From positions 11,900,281 to 11,964,280 of the forward strand of contig NC_088301.1 of the NCBI RefSeq assembly GCF_032854445.1: 64,000 nucleotides of DNA, read 5' to 3'. This stretch comes from Liolophura sinensis. Taxonomy: Eukaryota > Mollusca > Polyplacophora > Chitonida > Chitonidae. The notes under the pieces were generated by a model. It worked only from the letters and a program-made list of their open reading frames with translations. It was not told where the DNA came from and did no database searches. Every line of letters begins with the position of its first letter. The first letter of the stretch is position 1. The position numbers and the translations under genes are program-made. Positions 43,563-55,059 of this stretch are shown one piece after another.

Positions 43563-44256
43563 CGCATCTGTCCAGATCGCAGTTTACGTTGGATGGCCAG
43601 TCGCAAACCTTCGTGTTGATGTTGAAGTACAGACCGGCAGGGCAATCAAGGCGGTTAGGAACGCCATTTACGCATTGGTAGAATCTTCCACAGTTTTTGG
43701 GGTCCTCTAGAAACTCCACTCCTGGGGTGCACTCTACTCGACGTTGATCTTGATCGTCTTCATCATTCTCAACATCGGCGATGTCGCCTTCGTCAGCGGT
43801 GACTGCCTCCTCTTCCGGCACCTCTGGATACTCCTCCTGTACGGACTCCTCGGTTCCCTGGGGCTCCTGGGTTCTCTCGGGTGCCTGGGTCCCCTCTGGT
43901 ACCTGGGTTCCCTGAGGTTCCTGGGTTCTATCGGGCTCCTGGGTTCCCTCGGGTGCCTGGGTTCCCTCGGGTACATGGGTTCCCTCGGGCTCCTGGGTTC
44001 TCTCGGGTGCCAGGGGTCCCTGGGGTACCTGGGTTCTCTCGGGCTCCTGGGTTCCCTCGGGTGCCTGGGTTCCCTCGGGTACCTGGCTTCCCTCGGGCTC
44101 CTGGGTTTTCTCGGGTGCCTGGCTTCCCTCGGGTACCTGGGGTACCTGAGTTCTCTCCGTCGCTTGGGTGTCTTCTGGCGCCTTAGATGTTAGCCGGGCC
44201 GCGTTGGCCAGAGACAAGGCAACAAGGAAAATGCTCAGTAGAGTAAACTTCATCAT
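43563..44256 (-). CDS. Exon 1 of a secreted chitin-binding protein with Thr/Gln/Pro/Glu repeats
   Basis: Starts [19 protein letters not shown], a clear signal peptide (residues 1-19). Residues about 28-140 are tandem hexapeptides of the type EGTQVP/ERTQEP (18-bp DNA unit); about 140-172 are strongly acidic ([20 protein letters not shown]). Residues about 176-228 form a chitin-binding type 2 (peritrophin-A) domain with six Cys: [30 protein letters not shown]. The exon ends TGC G|GTAAGT in phase 1. The product should be extracellular and bind chitin, as in mollusc shell matrix, mucus or gut lining; the Thr-rich repeats could carry O-glycans. An acceptor-like CCATCTCTTCAG lies right before the ATG, so a 5' non-coding exon may exist. 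Confidence 0.85.
43858..44150. repeat. 18-bp coding minisatellite
   Basis: Tandem GGGTTCCCTCGGGTGCCT-type units inside exon 1; they create long spurious frames on both strands. Confidence 0.9.
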
Positions 44257-44299
44257 ACTGAAGAGATGGTGGTCGTCTAAAGGCCAATAATGAAACGTT

Positions 44300-44740
44300 T
44301 GAAGCTTTTAAAGAAAACTTACATCGTAAATAATCGTCATAGAATGGCCTGTACAGTTTTAATTTATGACAACCTCGGCAGTTTGAGTGTCAGGCGGAGT
44401 TGTTCACGCCTGATAGATAATGAAACTATTTATTACATGTGTTTATTACTTTACCTCTGTACTTTACCTCTGACCGAAAACAATGGTTATATGGAGATTG
44501 ATCACTTTCCCCTTCAAGTGGTGGCAGAAGCCTTTTGAGAGGTTGAACCTGAGTGAAAAAGATGTGTAAGTGTGAATGATAGGGTCGTATGCTTACCAGA
44601 GTCATTAATATTTTACGGTATATATAAATACAAACATACAAACAATATACATTTACCTTGTGATTGTAACTATCATCCACAGATGTTTCTTTGATGTTCT
44701 ATTGCGTGAAATTTCGTGATCTTTTCGTAATTATAATGCA
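44300..44740. other. Upstream region of the chitin-binding gene
   Basis: No convincing promoter element except a weak TTTAAAAG about 50 bases before the ATG. Confidence 0.3.
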
Positions 44741-44744
44741 AATT

Positions 44745-44965
44745 GGGACCTCCGTGGCCGAGGTGGCCAGCGTGTCAACCGTCCAGCTCAAGCTGGCTTA
44801 CTCTCCCAGCGTACTTGGAATGTCTGACAGCAACCTGCGGATTGTAGTGGGTTTCCTCCGGGCTCTACCTGGCTTCCTTCCTTCCTAATGCTGGCCGGCG
44901 TTGTATAAATAAAATATTCTTGAGTACGGCCTCAAAAACTCCTATGAAATAAACAAATAAATATA
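44745..44965 (+). repeat. SINE family A, near full length
   Basis: Head GGGACCTCCGTGGCCGAGGT (A-box-like), body with GGAATGTCTGACAGCAACCT and 3' part ATTCTTGAGTACGGCCTC, then an (AAAT)n tail. Confidence 0.75.
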
Positions 44966-44969
44966 TTAA

Positions 44970-45900
44970 TGATTGTAAATTTCCTTTTGTCAAGGTTTTT
45001 TGAATGCCTTTGGCTTTTTTTTAAATGAATGTAGATGTTGTGAATTCCATTTTGCGGTACAGCAGATCTAAGGAATTATCTAACAAGGTAATCACGTAGG
45101 ATACGTAAATGGATATAATTAACATAGTTAAAATTTAGAGATTATCCTCTTTTAACGTTTAATAAAACAATCACGTTTACTGCACTGTTTGTGTGGTGAA
45201 AATATGCACCACATTACTATGTAAATATTTCATGTATATTAACTATTGAAACACATCTCACATATTTTTTATGAATTCACATTAGGACACATTCATGAAC
45301 TGCAACAGGAATCTGTTTATAAACAAAACGCTTATTTTTGGTGTATAGATGTCTGATACACAACACGGTGGTTTAAACGTATAACGTCGGTGTGACGTAC
45401 CTTTGCGCCGTGACGTCTTTGCTTAACGGTACGCTGGGTTAAAGCTCTCCATTTAACCATAAACTGGAATATACAATAATGAAACTTATTCACAAAACAC
45501 GACTTTAATTACGGTACCAAACTTATCGTGTAGATCATATAAAATAAGTATTTCAGGTAATAATAATTATCCATTATGAATAATACTAATCTTTCCATTC
45601 AGCCATACATTAGTTTATCCCACCGAAACGGCATCACGTCAAATAGCGACGCACCATGATGTCAAAACTCATAAACTCCGTATTGGTAGAAGTTAGCTCA
45701 AAGCTTCCAGCGAAATTTCTAAGACAGAGTTTTTTGCCCCTTACTTAATGAAGCTTTACCCCATACTTTTTGTATTGCGTAGTAGAGAGTGGTGTCTGGT
45801 GTGGTCCATGTGTCTGGTGTGTTCCATACTGACCAATGGATACGTAACCGGTGAATGCAGTAAACGAAAGGGTCCAGCATATGGCATGGAAATATCTCAC
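44970..45900. other. AT-rich non-coding stretch
   Basis: No gene recognised. Confidence 0.45.
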
Positions 45901-45962
45901 CTTGTAGCATTTATTACATCTCGCGTGGCGCATGTTACGATTTCAATCATCGTCACAAATTA

Positions 45963-46171
45963 TTACTTGTAAAAAATATAATGTGTCATGGTTATTCCGT
46001 CAAAAGCCTTCACTCTGATTTCTTCCGTTTTACGGTCAGTATAAAATTCTCTTTGCAGGTAAATACCAACAAAGCTTCCAGAATCTGTAGCACTCTGTTT
46101 CATGATTGTGTCTATAATTCCGTTTAACCCGAGGCTAGGGGTAATATATCCATCTCGCATAGAATTAGCTC
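45963..46171 (-). CDS. Probable terminal exon of an unknown gene
   Basis: An acceptor (CAACTGTTCGTATATCCAG) opens a frame of about 69 codons reading WRANSMRDGYITPSLGL, MKQSATDSGSFVGIY and EIRVKAFDGITMTHYIFYK, then a stop. AATAAA on the minus strand follows about 50 bases on (45908-45913), as expected for a 3' end. The residues look like real protein, but I recognise no family and found no matching upstream exon. Confidence 0.35.
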
Positions 46172-46364
46172 TCCAAGCTGGATATACGAACAGTTGAAAT
46201 CAAAATGCAACTGAGATACATATTTTATTATCGACAATTTATATTCCACCATAGTACAGGTTTTGAATACTGATTTAACGCATTCGTCTGGACTACACCT
46301 TGCGTCTCTCCATCATCGTTGAATACAATTTATGGCTACTTGTTACACGACCTGTAGTACTTGT

Positions 46365-46515
46365 TATTTCACAGAACGCTGGGGAAACCCACGACCACCC
46401 GCACCATGCTGGAAAACTTTCCCCACATACGGTTGAAGAGAAAGCTAGCATGAGCTAGACTTTAACTCACAGCAACCGTTGTGGTGGGAGGCTTCTGGAC
46501 CATGTGCTGGCGTGC
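46365..46515 (-). repeat. SINE family A, fragment
   Basis: Matches the middle of the 23085-23372 copy (for example AGCATGAGCTAGACTTTAAC on the plus strand). Confidence 0.55.
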
Positions 46516-46519
46516 TGAT

Positions 46520-47990
46520 CCTTTAGCCCACTTAGTCCACCTGAGTACAGCTGACTTCGATGTTGGGGGCACTGCCGCCGGTGAGGCTGCGCTCGCCGTG
46601 GCACGGAGATTTTCATTCGTGTATTCCTTCCCGAAAAACAGAAGTAATAATAAGGTCCTGAATTCTAATGAAACATTTTTGGTCCCACATGCGAAATCCT
46701 ATCTCTTTGTAATATGCGACACTCAGTGCCTACCATCCGATGCGATCGTGTAATGTCTACGTTTGTGTTGTTTTGGTGGCCAACTTGGCTAGAATATCTG
46801 CACGATTTTGGAACTTCAACTACAGGTACACTCCTACACGTAGCTTTAGTCTTTAGGCTTCACAATTCATGCAAGAAAGATCTTTCATGTTTTACAATGA
46901 AAAAAATCAACGATAGTTGAAAGAAAAGAAATTATCCAGATGTTTTGTTCTGTCAAGGCCCCATGTTATTGTTTCTGGGTCTTACTAATTAAATTTAGGA
47001 TGATGCTTTTCATATTTGGATTTAATGAGCATATATCACGTGACTCTTCGTGGGTACTCAGTGCAGATAATATGTGTACATGAACGATCTTTACTCGGGA
47101 TGTCTCTTCGAAGCAAACACCTATTTTTGTCCTGCCATTTTATTGGTAATGAGAAGGTGGGCGATGTTTCGGCCCTGTGTAACGACAATGTTGCCCCCCA
47201 TAGCCAAATATTCGAAACGACAAACTACCCCATTGTCTTCAACCAGCAATATGTGTCAGTAATTCACCAAACATCGGTGATTAGTCAAACTACTCGGTCT
47301 GCTGCGCCTAATAATGTGTGGCAGGTGCGGCAGCGTTTGTCCTGATTAAATATGACATGATGACCTGGGGTCCATATGTAATCAAATCAGATAATTTAGT
47401 GTAACGCTGACTATTTATTGCTGTGCTTCTAGGAGCAATATATGAGTACTGAATTCTTGCCTTGTTTCCTGTCTCAATAAAACGTGATAAAACGGGGAAG
47501 ATCCCAGAAAAGTACACTTCACAACTCTTGGAAAAATATATAGGTTCATTTATTTATATATCTAACATTTAATTATCTACTAGTATTCATTAGTTATTTT
47601 CATTGACGTTTATTTAACGCCGTGCTTAAGCATATTTCACTGATGCTACAATGGCCAAATTGGTGTGCCGAGGAAATCGGATTGTCCAGAATCAACCAAC
47701 ACCATTTCTCGGGTACCTGACTTCAACGCGTGACCCTTCCTGGCGCTTTTAACGAAGTCACCATTATGACGGCATTGAACAAACGGATTCAGACGATATA
47801 ATTGACAGATTTCCTTTGTGTGTCAACCCGGGATTTGAGCCTGGAACGTCAGCACTCTGTGGACGAGGGAAATTCTCTCTAGTTAGTGCTAGTACATGAA
47901 CAATGAAAAGCGGCTCTCGTCGCCACGCCGAAACAGGGAGTTGTGGATTTGATATCTGGATCACTTTGACTAATACAAACTTTCTGAACT
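46520..47990. other. Stretch without assigned genes
   Basis: 47600-47660 is a worn SINE A tail (TTTAACGCCGTGCTTAAGCA on the plus strand). The frame at 47308-47517 is protein-like but unassigned. Confidence 0.35.
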
Positions 47991-48043
47991 GGTTGGTCCA
48001 GCAAAATGTCCTCAAAACTGAGACTTGGTGGATTGAATGATTG

Positions 48044-48165
48044 AACACTACTCGACCCTGATCTGGATCGTCTTCATCATTTTCAACATTGGACATGTCG
48101 CCTTCGTAGTGGTGTTCGCCGCCTCCAGTGGCACTATTGGATATTCCTTCCGGATGGGCATGATT
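48044..48165 (-). pseudogene. Decayed partial copy of the chitin-binding gene (acidic region)
   Basis: The minus frame reads EGDMSNVENDEDDPDQGRVV, against [20 protein letters not shown] in the gene at 43563-44256. DNA similarity covers roughly 110-120 bases, with TGATCG/TGGATCGTCTTCATCAT shared. The hexapeptide repeats, signal peptide and chitin-binding cysteines are not preserved here. Confidence 0.65.
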
Positions 48166-48329
48166 TGTGATTGTTACTACAATCACGAGCTGCCTCTTTC
48201 TTAATGGATTCTTATATAACTTCAACAACTTTAAAGTGAACAGTTTGTCAGTGCTAGAGGAGAGAAAGCATTCAAAATGTTTCGTTGACATTGTCTAAAA
48301 TGTTAAAAATTAAACACTTTATAAGGTGC

Positions 48330-48530
48330 TAGTGTTGATAAAATGTAAGTGTTGATAAAATGTGAGTATTAACAAAATGTGAGTGTTGATAAAATGTAAG
48401 TGTTGATAAAATGTGAGTATTAACAAAATGTGAGTGTTGATAAAATGTGAGTGTTAATAAAGTGTGAGTGTTAACAAAATGTGAGTGTTGATAAAATGTG
48501 AGTATTAACAAAAAGTGAGCGTTAGATCAC
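48330..48530. repeat. Minisatellite, 17-18-bp unit (GTGAGTGTTGATAAAAT)
   Basis: About 11 copies, alternating GATAAAAT and AACAAAAT versions. It forms one arm of an inverted pair with 48622-48945. Confidence 0.9.
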
Positions 48531-48621
48531 AAGATTGCTAACATATAAAACATAAAGACAAAATATGCATGGGCATCAAACAGTGTTAAGAGTACAACTA
48601 TTTCCTAGCACCTTATAAAGT

Positions 48622-48945
48622 TCAACACTCACATTTTGTTAATGCTCACATTTTATCATCACTCACATTTTGTTATCACTCACATTTTATGAACACTCAC
48701 ATTTTGTTAATACTCACATTTTATCAACACTCATAGTTTATCAACACTCATATTTTCCTAACACTCACATTTTATCACCACTCACATTTTATCAACACTC
48801 ACATTTATCAACACTCACAGTTTATCAACACTCACATTTTGTTAACATTCACATTTATCAACACTCACATTTTATCAACTCTCACACTTTGTCAACACTC
48901 ACATTTTATCAACTCTCAGACTTTGTTAACACTCACATTTTACAG
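48622..48945. repeat. Minisatellite, inverse orientation (ACTCACATTTTATCAAC)
   Basis: About 18 copies of the reverse complement of the unit at 48330-48530. Confidence 0.9.
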
Positions 48946-48959
48946 TATATAATATGTAT

Positions 48960-49400
48960 CATTTTGACACCTCAAAATGTAATGACAATTTAACACCTGC
49001 GTTAAATAAATATCCCTTTCGATTATTTAAATGCCGAATACAAATTTTCTTTTCTTCCTTCTTTTCCAAGGCTATCAAAGAATGGAAATCATTGTCTGTT
49101 CATGTCAAGTACTCTTCTCTGAATAAGGTTAAGACATTTTTGATACTCTAAAATCAATATCAACCATGATCCAACATCCGTGCATATTTCAGTTGACACT
49201 TTTCCCTCTACTCTACTAGGTAGGATGAGAATGGGACTGAGCCCTCTTCACGGGGATTTCTTTAAATACAACAGTATAGACCACCAATCCTGTAATAAAT
49301 GTAGTCACGCAAATGAAAATACATGTTATTATTTCTTTCATTGCTTTGCTTATGCCACTCATAGAAAGCACATGCTTCAAATTATCTTCTGAGTGTTAAC
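48960..49400 (+). pseudogene. LINE reverse transcriptase C-terminal remnant
   Basis: Frames at 48954-49151 (FRLFKCRIQIFFSSFFSKAI, EWKSLSVHVK) and 49180-49392 (LLGRMRMGLSPLHGDFFKY, then CNKCSHANENTCYYFFHC) are the typical ending of an RTE/Jockey-like LINE protein: a basic helix with the IPLWNSLP-type motif, the RLRMGxSxLxxDLF motif and a CCHC knuckle. Split by frameshifts; reverse transcriptase core absent. Confidence 0.65.
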
Positions 49401-49439
49401 TCATGAGGTTCATCCCCCTATATTTTTGCCAAGTTAATC

Positions 49440-50970
49440 TTGACATATTTGCACTATATTCATATTTGGATCACCTGAAGTCAGCATGTATGAAAATAAG
49501 TTGATTTTAAAATATGAACATAATTCTGTAAGAATGTCCGATAGGTTCACCAACCAAGCAAGGCATTAATATGATTTGATTTTGATCTTACTTTTTGTTC
49601 CCATTACTGTGTAATTTGTTCTCTAAGTTGAGGAGATCCTCTCCTGGCTATTAGGTTGGGTCCAATGATACATACTCTTCTCATGTTTTTAAAAACTGCG
49701 GTACATTGAATACAATTTCCACAGAGTTGTTCAGACTCAAGTGAGACAGAAGTTTCGTTTCCTTTACTCACTGGCAGCCATGCTTTTAACAAAATAATCT
49801 GCTGCAATGAAATAAAACATTTTAGCCTCACATAAACAAAAAATTTTCTGTTAAATGAAACAGATTATTTGTTTTTAGTGTAACCAGCATTCTCCAAATC
49901 TAAATGTATATTAAAACAATAAACCTTGCACTCCTTTAAAATTGCATCAAAAGTTTTGGTATGTCGATCAACTATCATGACTGGCTATTTGTAACTATTC
50001 ACATGCATCGTCAATTCCCTAATTTCTTCATTGTAATAATGAAGAGTAAGATTTCTCCCTTTATCTTACTCTTCATTATTACTGACTGTATTACTTCCTG
50101 ATATCCACCATGAGTATTGCGCATTGCATTAAATCTGTCAAATCAATCAGTCAACCAATAATCAAATAAATAACCGACACTTTTCCGATTGTGGAGTTTT
50201 TTTATGTGATAACGTAATTACTGTTTTTTTTGTGAAACAGTCGCTTTGCAACTATCCCTTAGTACTACAAAGACTCTACTACATTAAATGGAGGGCACCC
50301 TTTGTTGTTAGTTAATTTGTGAGATAGTTACAGGTGAGTCCATCAGTTTCAGCAGTGTACATTGATTTGCACTCTTCCATACTAATATGAATATATGAAT
50401 TGTGTTGAGTGTTTTAATATTGTCTAACTGTCAGCCGTAAATTGCCCCAGCCCCTCCCCCCAAAAATTCAACATGCGGTTCAGGTTTTGTTATGTACCAC
50501 TAATTGTATATGTGTCTTGTAAATATGTTAAATTGCTCAGAGCTGCATTTTCCTACCGTAGCTCTAATGCTTACATGAGTATTCTGATTGTACATGCGTC
50601 TGTTATATACTTATCAAGAAAATCCTCAGGTACAGATCTTCTGTACTGCAATTTCATTTCTTCTATCCAATCTCACAGTAAGAGTACAGTAAGATGTTTT
50701 TCCGATTCTTTTTTCTGCATAAGTTTGTAAACCTAAAACAGAAGACAGAATGGGAAAATGGGACTTTCATGGGGCTAACTGGGTTTGAATCTATCATTAC
50801 CATTTGCTATTGGCTGGATTGAAGCATTGTAGTCGGACAAGTACAAACCTCTACAAATAGGCCTATGTACGCTTTATAGTATAGTTATCCAAACATCCGT
50901 GATAAAATGGGTATATACGACTCATAAATCTGCCCTCTTATGGAGAATACAATAAGTTCAACCTTGAGTA
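49440..50970. other. AT-rich non-coding stretch
   Basis: No gene recognised. Likely intron or intergenic sequence downstream of the receptor exons. Confidence 0.4.
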
Positions 50971-50979
50971 TATACATAC

Positions 50980-51020
50980 CATCAAACTCCCAGGCGTTAT
51001 CCACAGCGTGTTGACGCGGT
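50980..51020 (-). CDS. Candidate cytoplasmic exon of the EGF receptor-like gene
   Basis: 41 bases between an acceptor (CCACATCACAG) and a donor (GATG|GTATGT). Its incoming phase fits the phase-2 end of the transmembrane exon at 54834, giving PRQHAVDNAWEFD, a plausible juxtamembrane or tail sequence. The gap of 3.8 kb and small size keep this tentative. Confidence 0.35.
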
Positions 51021-51164
51021 CTGTGATGTGGACATATGTACTTACATCTCCCGCACAGAACACACGTCTGTTTATAGTAAACCTTTCTGTGGTGAAAAAT
51101 GGCATCATTTGCCTAAAACCAAAATGTCTTGCAAGCTATAAAAGTCACTAATTTCTTACTACAT

Positions 51165-51262
51165 AGATTTATTTATTTGTTTATTTGATTGGTGCTTTAC
51201 GCCATATTCAAGATTATTTCATTTATACGACGGCGGCCAGCATTATGGTGGGAGGAAACCGC
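51165..51262 (-). repeat. SINE family A, 3' fragment
   Basis: ATTTATTTATTTG tail followed by GGTGCTTTACGCCATATTCA and CAGCATTATGGTGGGAGGAA. Confidence 0.65.
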
Positions 51263-51504
51263 GATTACGATATAGACATCTCATACACAATACTCTTCGA
51301 CTCACGGAACGCTGGGTTAAATCACAGCATTTGTACACTACAGGGTGTATACAATAATCAAAATTACTCACAAAACATGACTTTAAATACCAAATTTAAC
51401 TTGTAGATAATAATAGGTAGATAATAATATTCATCCATTATGGATAATAGTAATTATAGTATATACAAACGTAAAAATGCAATGATTTGCTCTACCGCGA
51501 CGGT

Positions 51505-51750
51505 GTGATAGGGACTTCACCACGATGTCACAGCAAATTGGGACGTCACCACGATGTCACAGCACATAGGGGCTTCACCACGATGTCACAGCAAATTGGG
51601 ACGTCACCACGATGTCACAGCACATAGGGACGTCACCACGATGTCACAGCACATAGGGACGTCACCACGATGTCACGGCACATAGAGACGTCACCACGAT
51701 GTCACGGCACATGGGGACGCCACCAAGATGTCACGGCACATAGGAACGTT
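51505..51750. repeat. Minisatellite, 29-bp unit, about nine copies
   Basis: Unit GGGACGTCACCACGATGTCA followed by CAGCACATA. Each unit contains GACGTCA, seven of eight bases of a CRE palindrome. Confidence 0.9.
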
Positions 51751-51959
51751 CATAGTGATCTGTACATATCCTTCGACAAGGCAAGGCTCTTGGAACGATA
51801 TTGTACTGTATGTATACACTAATACTACAATGCGGGGCGACAGCTTCGCTGGCCTAGCGGTTACAGCCTTCACCTGGAAGTAGGTAGACCTGCCATGAAA
51901 CTCGATCGGTTCATATAAATAACGTTAAACACCGTACTTGTTGCTATATATATATCACA

Positions 51960-52075
51960 AAGCAATGACCCAGAAGCCTCCCATCAACGCGGTCGCTTTG
52001 AGTTCAAGACCAGCTCAGCTCATAACGTGAGAAAGTCTGCCAGCAACCTTTGGATGGTCGTGGGCTTCCCCCGGG
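51960..52075 (+). repeat. SINE family A, internal fragment
   Basis: AATGACCCAGAAGCCTCCCA and GCGGTCGCTTTGAGTTCAAG match the family head region with its B box. Confidence 0.6.
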
Positions 52076-52079
52076 CCCT

Positions 52080-53035
52080 AAATACATATATAATATATGG
52101 TCGTTACGTCAATGACTAGTGATATTCAACCATGCTGTAAAACAAAGATAAAACTAAATTGTGTGGTAACTACCCTAAATATTATTTGTCTTCTTGAATA
52201 AAGGATGTAAATACAAGGCATTTAAGTAGCGGAGAAACGACGAGCAACAATTGATTCTTTCTCAAGAACAGTTGCGAGTTGTTTCTTTTAATTAAACGTG
52301 TTTGTAGCAATCTAAGAACTATCGATTCTTTTTCAAGAATAGCGCGGTATCATTTCAAAGGAACAATAAAAAAAGCTTTACAATTAGCGTGAACGATCTT
52401 TCGTGCCGCATTATTTGCATAGTGGAATATAATACGTAGCATGGTTGATCTTTCATGACAATGTTACATGAAGTTTTAGTGCAACAGCGTTAGAGCTTTC
52501 AGCCTCTGGGAGGCCAGTCGGTTGTATTCTATATAGATTACTACTGGGTGTGTAAGATTATGACAGTGACTCGGTCTATGATTATTTATGCGGGAAAGTA
52601 AATCTGAATTGATTGAAGCTTACATATAATCTAGTGAAGTTTGATAGTAGATTATGCAGTCTCTGTAACATTGACACAACCAGACCTCGAGATATCCATG
52701 TGCGTAATCAGAATGCCACAAATTAGACCCACGAGTTCACCTTGCTGATCATGTCTGTGCCTAAGAGAATTTGATGACGCTACACGACCTTTTCTCACAC
52801 TGGCAACATTTGGTGTATTTGAAATGAAGGGAAGAACGAAACTGTTAGAAAATGAAGTTCACATTGACGGGAAACAAATGGATACTTCAAATATAACATT
52901 CTTATGATCGGTTTGCCAAAGGATCAACATCACAAAAAAAATCTAAAAGGAAAAGGCTGTATGGTCTTCATTTTGATATTGGAATGTTTGAAAGCCTTGT
53001 GTTCGTGAGTTAAACAGATGAAACAGTCGCCTTGG
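52080..53035. other. AT-rich non-coding stretch
   Basis: No gene recognised. Confidence 0.45.
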
Positions 53036-53039
53036 GTTT

Positions 53040-53345
53040 CCTTTCTCGAAGCGCGCGTAAGGGTCTCCTTATTTCGAGGCGGACGCCCTTAGTATCTGGA
53101 TTCTGACATGATTATCCAGATCATCCAGATCATCGCGATGATTATCCGGATTCTGAGATGTTCGCGATGATTATCCGGATTCTGAGATACCCTGGATATC
53201 CAAATTCCGCCACAGACGACCCGAGTATCCGGATTCTGAAACAGGCGCCATGGGTCTCCTTATTTGGAGGAGGACGCCATGGGATTCTTCATCTGGAGGC
53301 AGACATCCTGAGTCTCCTTATTTTGAGAGTAAATCCAGAGCAGAC
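53040..53345. repeat. Degenerate tandem repeat
   Basis: Worn units of about 30 bases with GGGTCTCCTTATTTGGAGG and GATTATCCGGATTCTGAGAT. Includes the palindrome ATCATCGCGATGAT near 53130. Confidence 0.5.
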
Positions 53346-53904
53346 GAGGCCGGCCCTTATGGTGGGACTGACGTTCAAGATCTCCATGTTTTGAGACAGA
53401 CCTGTGCTTTCGTGTTTATAGGCCGTCGATCAAAGTGTATCCAAAACTACCATGCTAAGCATACGAAACGTTATCTCTTGCTTCAAAACTGGCTCCGTGG
53501 TTATATTCCTCATTATTTTGTCCATTAGGCCTAGAAGCAAAATGTGCTCGATCTCCATAAAATTCGACTCTGTGAGTGAATACCGTGGGCACGGGCCTGT
53601 TGTGGTTTTCCATACGTTTTGGCCCAGACGGTTTTGTGTCCGTGGCTCTTTTCTTTCGCCGAGATCGCCTGAAAAATGAAATACTAGATAGATATCATAA
53701 AGTTGCAGTGTTCATGTGTGGAGATGAAACCAAAGATGAATACCTTAGAGAGAATTTCTTTTTTGTTTGTTTTGAGAAAGGTTGAAAGACCTGTAACCAA
53801 TAATTCCACATTTTATTTTAGTACCAGCCGTTGAAGAATGTGCTAGAATTTAAACAATGCATACATTTTAACATTAAATCAAAACTTCACCTGTGATACT
53901 CTAG

Positions 53905-54110
53905 CATTCTCTCACCAATGCAATTGCTGTGAGTTCATGTCCAGCTCATGCTGGCTTCCTCTCCCGCCGTACGTGGGAAGGTCTCCCAGCATCCTGCTGG
54001 CCGCCGTCGTATAAGCGAAATATTCTTGAGTACGGCGTAAAACACCAAAAAATAAAAAGATAAATAAATAAATAAATAAATTAATTAATTAATTAATTAA
54101 TTAATAAAAT
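53905..54110 (+). repeat. SINE family A, copy
   Basis: Body with CGTACGTGGGAAGGTCTCCC, 3' part ATTCTTGAGTACGGCGTAAA and an (AAAT)n/(TTAA)n tail. Confidence 0.75.
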
Positions 54111-54114
54111 TCAT

Positions 54115-54825
54115 GTAACATGCGAATATCTGACAATCAATAATCTTTTGAAAATGACTGAAAAGGGTAGAACATATTGATATTTTTTTAACTGTCCTTC
54201 GATCTGAGATCTGTTTCATTCTTCCCAGATTAGCTTCCAGTAATGCAAACTTGTGCTCTTTCATTCAAATCGAGTCAGCCAGGGAAGATATCACCCCCAA
54301 AAAGTGCACCCATGAAAAGGTACACTCGCGGAACATGTGGATTAAAACCATGATGCAGTACATCATTGAAAGGGTGATTTATATCGTGTTTCAGGAAAGC
54401 TAAATTTTAAAATTATTTTAATTATGAACAGAAACAACCATTCTGAAGAAAAGAAGATGCTGTTAATTTTGGGAAGAGCATAGAAGTTCTCCAGAGGCAT
54501 GTAGTTACGTGATTCGGAAATGGCGATTGGCGAAGGTCAAACGACTGGATGCATTTGTTGAGTTTCTGGTATTATTCAGAGATTATATGACTATATGAAT
54601 TCAGAATTACTTAAAGATCATGGGAAACGTGTTTTTGTGGAACGCAGCACTGGCGCTTGGAGGGCAATGTGAAAGATAAACTGGAAACATGACCAACCTA
54701 TCTAAGAGCTAACTGTCCGTATAAGCGTCAAATGTGATGCATCTCCTTCTTCAAAAGATATTTCACAGGCTAGCTTGTTCTACGATCATAAAGCTTTATA
54801 GAAAGTTCTCAAATACGGTTAATCA
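54115..54825. other. Non-coding stretch, probable intron
   Basis: No coding signal between the SINE and the transmembrane exon. Confidence 0.4.
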
Positions 54826-54833
54826 TTACTTAC

Positions 54834-54933
54834 ACCAATACAACAACGACAACAAAGATGATGATGAGGATGGCACAACCACCAGCCACACTTCCGACTA
54901 TAACACTTAGGAGACTTGACGCAGATGGCGAAT
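54834..54933 (-). CDS. Transmembrane exon of the EGF receptor-like gene
   Basis: 100 bases from an acceptor (TTCTGTCCAAGCAG) to a donor (GGT|GTAAGT). Entered in phase 1, as the EGF exons require, it encodes a short Ser-rich stem (SPSASSLLSV) and about 24 hydrophobic residues (VGSVAGGCAILIIIFVVVVV), a typical single-pass membrane helix. It lies 1.1 kb after the last EGF exon on the same strand, so the product is a type I membrane receptor with extracellular EGF repeats. It leaves in phase 2. Confidence 0.72.
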
Positions 54934-55059
54934 CTGCTTGGACAGAAAGAGCGTTAAAAAGATCCAGAATGGCATTTTTTTTAACAAAATTTATCTAACA
55001 CTGCCTCTTTCGGTGGTGGTGGTGGGTGGTGGTGGAAGATGGGGTGGCTACAATGTCGA

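Noticed and set aside
43744-44193. Long Gly/Leu- and Pro-rich plus-strand frames (collagen-like look)
   Set aside because: They mirror the 18-bp coding repeat of the minus-strand gene, which alone has a signal peptide and a chitin-binding domain.
48329-48993. His/Thr-rich frames on both strands
   Set aside because: Translations of the AT-rich 17-18-bp minisatellite.
53158-53785. Overlapping plus-strand frames of 69-92 codons
   Set aside because: They cross a degenerate tandem repeat and show no protein motif.
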